Of a stretch of 64,000 nt of DNA, positions 58,573 through 64,000 are shown in pieces; the stretch's first letter is position 1, and each line of letters starts with the position of its first letter. Below the pieces are notes generated by a model, which did not search any database, was not told the origin of the DNA, and was given only the letters and a program-made list of their open reading frames with translations. The stretch lies in the NCBI GenBank assembly GCA_027886185.1, contig WOAB01000041.1, forward strand, positions 434,001-498,000. Direction: 5' to 3'. Made by a program: the position numbers and the translations under genes. This DNA is from Rheum nobile. Taxonomy: Eukaryota > Streptophyta > Magnoliopsida > Caryophyllales > Polygonaceae.

Positions 58573-58722
58573 TAGAGATGGCTCGCGGTTCGGCGGAACC
58601 GGAAAAAACCGGAATTGAAACCGGAACCGGCTCGAACCGAAACCGGATAAACCTCCTATATCCGGTTTCGGTTCCGGTTTGGCAAAACTCAAAACCTTCC
58701 GGGGTAAATCTCCGGTTCTAAG

Positions 58723-58757
<35 letters not shown>

Positions 58758-59053
58758 TGCCAATTTATTTTATAAGTCAAATTAAGTTAAATTTTAAGTT
58801 TAAGTCTTAAAGTAAAAATCTTTTAAGTTTAAAGAAGCGTTCACTTTATCATTATTTTAAAAAAATGTCTTTTATAATTTTTTACAAAAAAAAAATGTTT
58901 ATTTTTTTCTTATATATAAAAAAGGGTATTTTTTCTGGTTCTGGAACCGAAACCGGACGGAACTGAAACCTCAAGCTTCAGATTAATTCGGTTCTGGTTT
59001 TCATTTTTTCGGTTTTGAAACCAACCTCCGATTCCGAAACCGTGCCATCTCTA
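58573..59053. mobile_element. 481-bp hAT MITE rich in CCGGAACCG words
   Basis: Ends TAGAGATGGC inverted. TSD GGACTAGG (58565-58572) and GGGCTAGG (59054-59061), one mismatch. Subterminal parts consist of ACCGGAACCGG/CGGTTTCGGTTCCGG words. A/T-run centre, no gene. Confidence 0.88.
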
Positions 59054-59129
59054 GGGCTAGGGGAGCTGTAGCCCCCGCTTCTGGCTCAGGTAACTAGTAT
59101 AATAATAAAGCGTTTAGATAGTAAACAAA

Positions 59130-59203
59130 GACACGCTAGAGCAGTTGGCATGTGAGTTGTAGATTGATCCGGAGGTCGCGTGTTCTAGACCTACTATAAG
59201 CAA
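59130..59203 (+). other. Degenerate tRNA-derived sequence (possible SINE head)
   Basis: GCTAGAGCAGTTGGCATGTG resembles an A-box and GGTCGCGTGTTCTAGACC a B-box at tRNA-like spacing, as in the head of tRNA-derived plant SINEs. No clear poly-A/T tail or TSD seen. Confidence 0.4.
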
Positions 59204-60613
59204 TTTTTTACTATTTTGTCTTGTCCGCTCAACATCTCTTTTTCTATTTAATTTTACGGAAATTTCGTATGGTACCCCTGAGGTTATGCAATTTTCGTGA
59301 AATACCCAAAGGTAAGGTAAATTTCGCATGGTAACCTTAATTTTTTTGCGTTTTTTTTATCAAATGTCCTTCTGTTAATTATGAGGTAACAGTCCGTTAA
59401 CTTAATAAAATAAAACAAAAAAAGATACGCTCACATCTCCTTTCCTCCCACCCCGACATATCGTTCTGGAACATGAAGTTGTTGCTGAGGCTGGCGATTT
59501 GCGTGAGCTGAGGCCGATGGTTGGGCGTTTTCGCGAAGATGACGGAGCGGTGGACGGAAAAGCTTAGCAGCGGCGGTTGGGCCGCAAGCGACAAAGGGTG
59601 ATCAACAACGGTGGAAGCGTCGGTGGATGACAAAGGCAACTTGTCCATTCAGGTAAGATTTCTTTCAACCCCTCTTACAAATTTTAAGATTTAAGGTTTG
59701 AATTTATAGATTTTTGGATGGATTGGGATTTAGAGATGAAATTGAATTTAGGGTTTTAAGTGAAATTTGGGAATCAATTGAAATTTAGGACGAATTTAGG
59801 GATTTGAACATTGTAATATGAATAGCATGAAACATGAATTACAATGATAAATGTATGCCATAATCCAACTAGTTCAAATCGTTTAGGTAAAGATAATGCT
59901 AAATTGAGGCATTGGCAATGGTGTGCAACACCCACGTTATATATGGCTAGTTTTCCGGTCCTTAGATCTTTCATTTTTGTTTCATTATGCAACTCCGACA
60001 TTATATATGTGCTTTGAATTTCTACTAGTGACTCAAGTTTGGACTTAAGGACTGAAACTCATGAAAATGTTGGCTTAAGATTTAAACTCATGGAAATGTT
60101 AATATAGTGTTCTATTGGTTGGCTCAAAGAATTGGTTGGCTGTCAAAAACAAATCAGCTTGATAATTAGAGTTCTGCTATCAAAAAATCAGCTTGTTGAT
60201 TCAAATGATTTAGCATGTAATTACCATCAATTTCTTGCTAGAAATGTCAAAACTTAAAGAAGGAAATTTGGGTGTTTGAAACTGATTTAGATAGTGCAAC
60301 TTGCGAGAATAGGTTACCCAATAGGGCAAGCTTAATTGAGTTTTTTTCTTGTTTAATGGAGTTCCCTCTTAATATGGTAGATTAGCATGTGTTTGAAACT
60401 GGTTTAGATAGTGCAAGCTAGATTCAAACATACAAATGTACACATGCAATTGGAATGTGCTCAATCTTCTTTATGTACATAGCAATCCCATTTTCAGAAA
60501 TATATATGCCTTAATGTGAATTGAAAGTGTACTTGTACATGTAAGAAATCCGCATTGTTGGCTTTGACATTTACTTTACGCTTGTGTGTTTGTCTACTGT
60601 GATAGAAGTTTCT

Positions 60614-60683
60614 AGCCTATTAGCTCAAATGATAGAGCGATGTGTTTTATACACAAGATGTGGGTTCGAATCCCACATAGGCT
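60614..60683 (+). other. tRNA-like sequence (tRL-4)
   Basis: AGCCTAT/ATAGGCT acceptor, GCTC/GAGC D-stem, perfect T-stem ATGTGGGTTCGAATCCCACA, 7-nt anticodon loop TTTTATA (anticodon would be TTA, reading a stop codon), one mismatch in the anticodon stem. Pol III boxes intact. Not a normal decoding tRNA. Confidence 0.7.
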
Positions 60684-61234
60684 ATCGAGATACATCATTA
60701 TTGTTGTTTGTATATTTTAATTTTGTAGCTTGTGGGAATTGGTTTAGGATGGATATGAGCTGAGTATAAATTCTTCCCTATGCCTAATACAAAACTAGAG
60801 CTGCAAAGTGCAAATCCACATAATTTAAAATATGTCAATTGAGAAATAAAACAATCAACTATCAACATAATTTCAATATTTCTTCAATATCAGTTTTGTT
60901 GTATAACCTGGTTGTATCAACTAATATCAATTTAATTGATATCAATTAGGGTGAGGCAAACAGTACAATCCATACTGCAACTATTTATAGACAATCTTCA
61001 TCTAACAACGCGTCATATGAATTATTACTTGAAACTTGCAAAGCATTTATCCTAAAATATTTCATTTGTTTCAAGCACATAAATATTGTATCAAAGGTGT
61101 AGTTATGAAACTTACTCCTGTCATGGAATCTCATGCAAGACTAAATCTTCCGTACAAGATTTTTAAGATCAAAGGAAGACCATGAATTCATGCTAAGAAT
61201 GCAGATGTTTAAAGCAATTCCCACATGCCACACT

Positions 61235-61553
61235 TAGGGCTGAGCACGGGCCAGAAACCGACCCGAACCCGAAAAGCCCGAAACCCGAAAACCCAAAAAA
61301 ATGGGACCGAAGACCGAACCGAAGTCATGCGGTTCGGGTTCGGGCTAAAACAACACTCATAAATAAAAAATCAGGCCAAACTGGGCTAAAAAACCGAACT
61401 CGGATCGAACCCGAACCGAACCGAACCGAAACCCGAAACCCTGATAAAATCGGACCGAAACCCGAACCGAATAATTTCGGTTTGGGTTCGGTTCGGGTTT
61501 TTCGGGTCGGGTCAGTTCGGGTTTTCGGTTTTTTTGGCCCGTGCTCAGCCCTA
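61235..61553. mobile_element. 319-bp hAT MITE with exact TSD, rich in CCGAACC words
   Basis: Ends TAGGGCTGAGCACGGGCC and its reverse complement; exact 8-bp TSD GCCACACT (61227-61234 and 61554-61561). The body is made of CCGAACCCGAA and its inverse, so the whole element is nearly one hairpin. Open frames in it are translations of the repeats. Confidence 0.93.
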
Positions 61554-61599
61554 GCCACACTAACAAAATATACAAACAAGAGCAATAAAATATTTTAAT

Positions 61600-61666
61600 A
61601 GCCTATGTGGGATTCGAACCCACATCTTTGTGTGTAACACCGCTCTATCATTTGAGCTAATAGGCT
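61600..61666 (-). other. tRNA-like sequence (tRL-5)
   Basis: Reverse-strand partner of tRL-4: identical acceptor ends and T-arm (GTGGGTTCGAATCCCAC), TTAGCTCAAATGATAGAGC A-box region, altered and shortened anticodon arm. Confidence 0.7.
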
Positions 61667-62955
61667 TTAAACTTCTATACCACATAAATATGATGTTCTA
61701 AAAAACACAATTTAAGGTGGGTTTTTTTTATATATAACATTTTAGGTGGTTTTGAGCTTCTTCATCTTTTATTTTTTGGACTTAAACCAAATTGTATTCA
61801 TGATCTAATTGTCTAATCGTACATGTGCAAGATAATGAAGCATATTTAGGTGTCTCTTCTTCAAACAAAAACATTAAATAACATTTGACAGAAACAGAGG
61901 ACATTGGAATTAAGTTCCGACTAACATCATTGATTAACATAGCATCTGTTTCCATTCAAAAAAACATAGCATCTATTTATTTTAAGCACCTAATTTAGCT
62001 AAAACCTAAGCAAACTACCAACTAACAGTATTGTTTCAAATTCAATTGTATTTCAAAGGGTATAATATCTACAAACTATAACACTAACTTATCAAACCAT
62101 TTCAACTTTCTTTTCAAATTGGTCCAATATACTAACTATCTAATTGTACTCTTAGTAATACAGGTCAAAGTACAAGTACATTATTTAAATTAGTTTCAAC
62201 TTTCAAACTCCCAGTAATACAATAATAGTTGCATCTACATTCTAAATCAACTTCCCTTGATTTTGACTCACTATCTAAATCAACTTCAAACACCCAAATT
62301 GCATTCATTAAGATTTTGACATTTCTAGCAATAAATTAATGATAATTACATGCTGAATCATTTGAATTAACAAGCTGATTTTTTTACAGCAAAGTTATAG
62401 TTAACAAGCTGATTTTTGTTTTGGCAGCCAACCAATTCTTCGACAAAAAAAATAGCCAACCAATAGAACACTGTATTAACATTTCCATCAGTTCCAAACT
62501 TAAGCCAACAACACACAAAGCTATTAATTCACGATTATAACCCTAAATCAGACCTCAAATTCGAATTAGGAACAAATCCCAAATTTCAATTCAATTCAAA
62601 CCCTAAATAAAGATCCAAATTCAATTTAGGATAAAGTGCACCTGAACGCGCAGCGTCCACCGCCACCTTCGTTCATCGCCGTTGTCGTCCACGGCCTTCG
62701 TCGTCTCCCTCATTGGTCGTGTTTGCACAAGCAGCCTTCGTCGCTTGCACCGCCACCAGGGTTCGTCGTCCACCGTCAAGATGCCCAACTACCGCCGCCG
62801 ATATGCCCAGCCTTACCTCGCAAAGCACCAGCCTCACGTTTCCAGATCTTGGGTTGCACTGGGAGGAGAGAAGAGAAGCAGCATAACTTTGTTTTTTAAG
62901 AGATAACGTTTAGTTAACGTTGTTAACGGGAAAGGGTATTTCATGAAAAAAAAAA

Positions 62956-63480
62956 AATCGGGCACGCTTTTTTTTTTTATTTGCAGTTCGCATTTCTCAT
63001 TGGGCGGCACATCTTGCCGTCCAGAAAACTATTCCCAAAAATCGGTTTGTCTCTGAGCGATATTAGGTGCAGTTCAAATAAACTGGATTTTTGATAACCC
63101 GATTTGATCCTGAACGGCACGTATTGTCGCCTATTTTTTTTTTTGAGAACCCGATTTAGGAATTTAGTTTATTTATTTTATAATTAAAAAAATTGGTTTT
63201 TTTGGAAACCGGGCTAAACCTGGGCGGCATTTGGTGCCGCCTAGAAAACCCTCCAAAATTTGGGCGACAAACTTTGCCGCCCAAATTTTGAATTCAAAAT
63301 TCAAACATGGGCGGCACATACTGCCGTCCAGACTTATCCCCCAAAAAAATCCCAGCTCGGCGGTATTTAGGACCGTCGAGGGGTCGTCTTCTCCGAGCAA
63401 CGAAAAAACCAAATCCGAGAGAAAAAAAAAAGAATTCCGGCGAGTATTCCTTTGAAGACATATGGGCGGAGGTAGACTTG
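62956..63480. repeat. Series of GGCGGCA...TGCCGCC hairpins
   Basis: At least five spaced inverted words: near 63003 (GGGCGGCACATCTTGCCGTC), 63114, 63221 (GGGCGGCATTTGGTGCCGCC), 63262 (GGGCGACAAACTTTGCCGCC) and 63309 (GGGCGGCACATACTGCCGTC). Loops differ while arms match. It lies upstream of the next exon, as palindromic words lie at the ends of the MULE at 8.8-17.3 kb, so this may be the edge of another such element. Confidence 0.75.
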
Positions 63481-63942
63481 ATGGACCATCAGATGGCGGC
63501 GGCGGGAGTTCTCGGCGGCGACGGCAGCAATCCACTAGTGTCGAGGGCGGAATCGACGGCGGCGACGGCGGAATCGATGGCGGCGCTGAATTTCTGTTTT
63601 ATTGGCGGCAGCGGCATGGGAGGCGATGCAGCGGAAGAGGGAGGCGAGGCGGGGGAGATGGGAGGCGACGCGGCGGAGGAGGTGGCGCCCATGACCGGGG
63701 AAGAAGGGGTTGGGCTGCACGTGGAGCCGCCCATGACCGGGGAAGAAGAAGTGCTCTTTGGGTTGCACGACCTGCCGCCCAGGACCGAGGAGGTTGTCGG
63801 CGACCATTTGGGCGAGGAGGGGGATATCGGGGCGGACAATGTCTTCGACGTGGTGTGCGCGGTTGCGATGGAGGCGATGTTAGATTTGGGGGGAAATCTC
63901 GTTCGTCAAAAGCGGAAATATGAACGGATGCTTACTGAAAAG
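63481..63942 (+). CDS. Unrecognised GC-rich first exon, runs off window
   Basis: Starts at ATG 63481 (MDHQMAAAGVLGGDGSNPLV) and is open to a GT donor at 63943 after RQKRKYERMLTEK. About 154 residues, acidic, with Gly/Glu/Ala repeats (GGDAAEEGGEAGEMGGDAAE) and two near-identical PMTGEE segments; the end is basic. No domain recognised. The hairpin words just upstream suggest it may belong to a transposon. The other two frames are also open over part of it because of high GC, so coding is plausible but not proven. Confidence 0.45.
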
Positions 63943-64000
63943 GTATGGTGTTTGTAATTTTTAATTTGTTAAATCTAATTTATTGAATTAAATTGTTACT

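Larger units (their letters stand above)
59338..62955. mobile_element. 3.6-kb foldback element with facing tRNA-like sequences
   Basis: The two arms, about 59338-60683 and 61600-62955, are reverse complements over most of their length (for example AATCAGCTTGTTGATTCAAA at about 60188 against its counterpart near 62370, and AATTTGGGTGTTTGAA). Each arm has a GC-rich exon-like stretch followed by GT (59652; 62640 reverse) and ends inside with a tRNA-like sequence pointing inward. The roughly 0.9-kb spacer holds a later hAT MITE. Same plan as 29240-33110. No transposase, so non-autonomous. Confidence 0.75.

Overview
This is a repeat-dense, AT-rich piece of plant nuclear genome, most likely from a eudicot. 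The evidence is spliced genes with GT-AG introns, plant-specific families (SHAQKYF MYB, RBP45/47, ABF, plant mobile domain) and typical plant transposons (Athila, Cassandra, MULE, hAT, Ty1/copia). I cannot name the species. Nearly all boundaries below were found by reading terminal repeats and target-site duplications (TSDs) by eye.

Layout. 1-5.9 kb: a decayed element holding a plant-mobile-domain (PMD) pseudogene, with 47-bp tandem repeats, short hairpin words and a 973-bp foldback insertion. 6.5-8.0 kb: a Cassandra TRIM retrotransposon (5S-rRNA-like LTRs) whose left LTR is split by a 941-bp MULE-like element. 8.8-17.3 kb: an 8.5-kb MULE with matching ends, carrying a broken transposase fused to an OTU protease domain, a small GRF zinc-finger ORF and a broken PMD gene; it sits inside a MITE. 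18-26 kb: a MITE, a hAT element, long tandem arrays built on GTCATCA or GGCTAGTCGGTGG words, captured ABF and Agenet gene fragments, and Ty1/copia remnants. 26.3-33.4 kb: a hAT element split by nested insertions (a solo LTR and foldback elements with tRNA-like sequences). 33.4-38.3 kb: AT-rich sequence and a second copy of the same hAT family. 38.8-40.3 kb: a three-exon MYB gene, apparently intact. 42.7-53.9 kb: a complete, young Athila-type Ty3/gypsy element with 1,329-bp LTRs and an exact TSD. 54.1-55.3 kb: the 5' two exons of an RBP45/47 gene. 56.0-57.5 kb: a foldback element made of TTGCACTTT words. 57.7-58.1 kb: the first three exons of a PNPOx-like (Alr4036-type) flavoprotein gene. 58.5-63 kb: hAT MITEs and a 3.6-kb foldback with facing tRNA-like sequences. 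63.0-63.9 kb: hairpin words and a GC-rich first exon that runs off the window.

Host genes are few: MYB is apparently complete, RBP45/47 and the PNPOx-like gene are partial, and the 63.5-kb exon is unrecognised. The most striking theme is that several unrelated elements each carry a private short palindromic word scattered along the element: CACCGCCCCGCGGTG in the Athila retrotransposon (LTRs, coding linkers and untranslated parts), TCCGTGACGGA in the 8.5-kb MULE, ACGCTTAnnnTAAGCGT in the first PMD element and GGCGGCAnnnnTGCCGCC at the right edge. A second theme is large foldback elements with tRNA-like sequences, in two cases facing each other across the centre.
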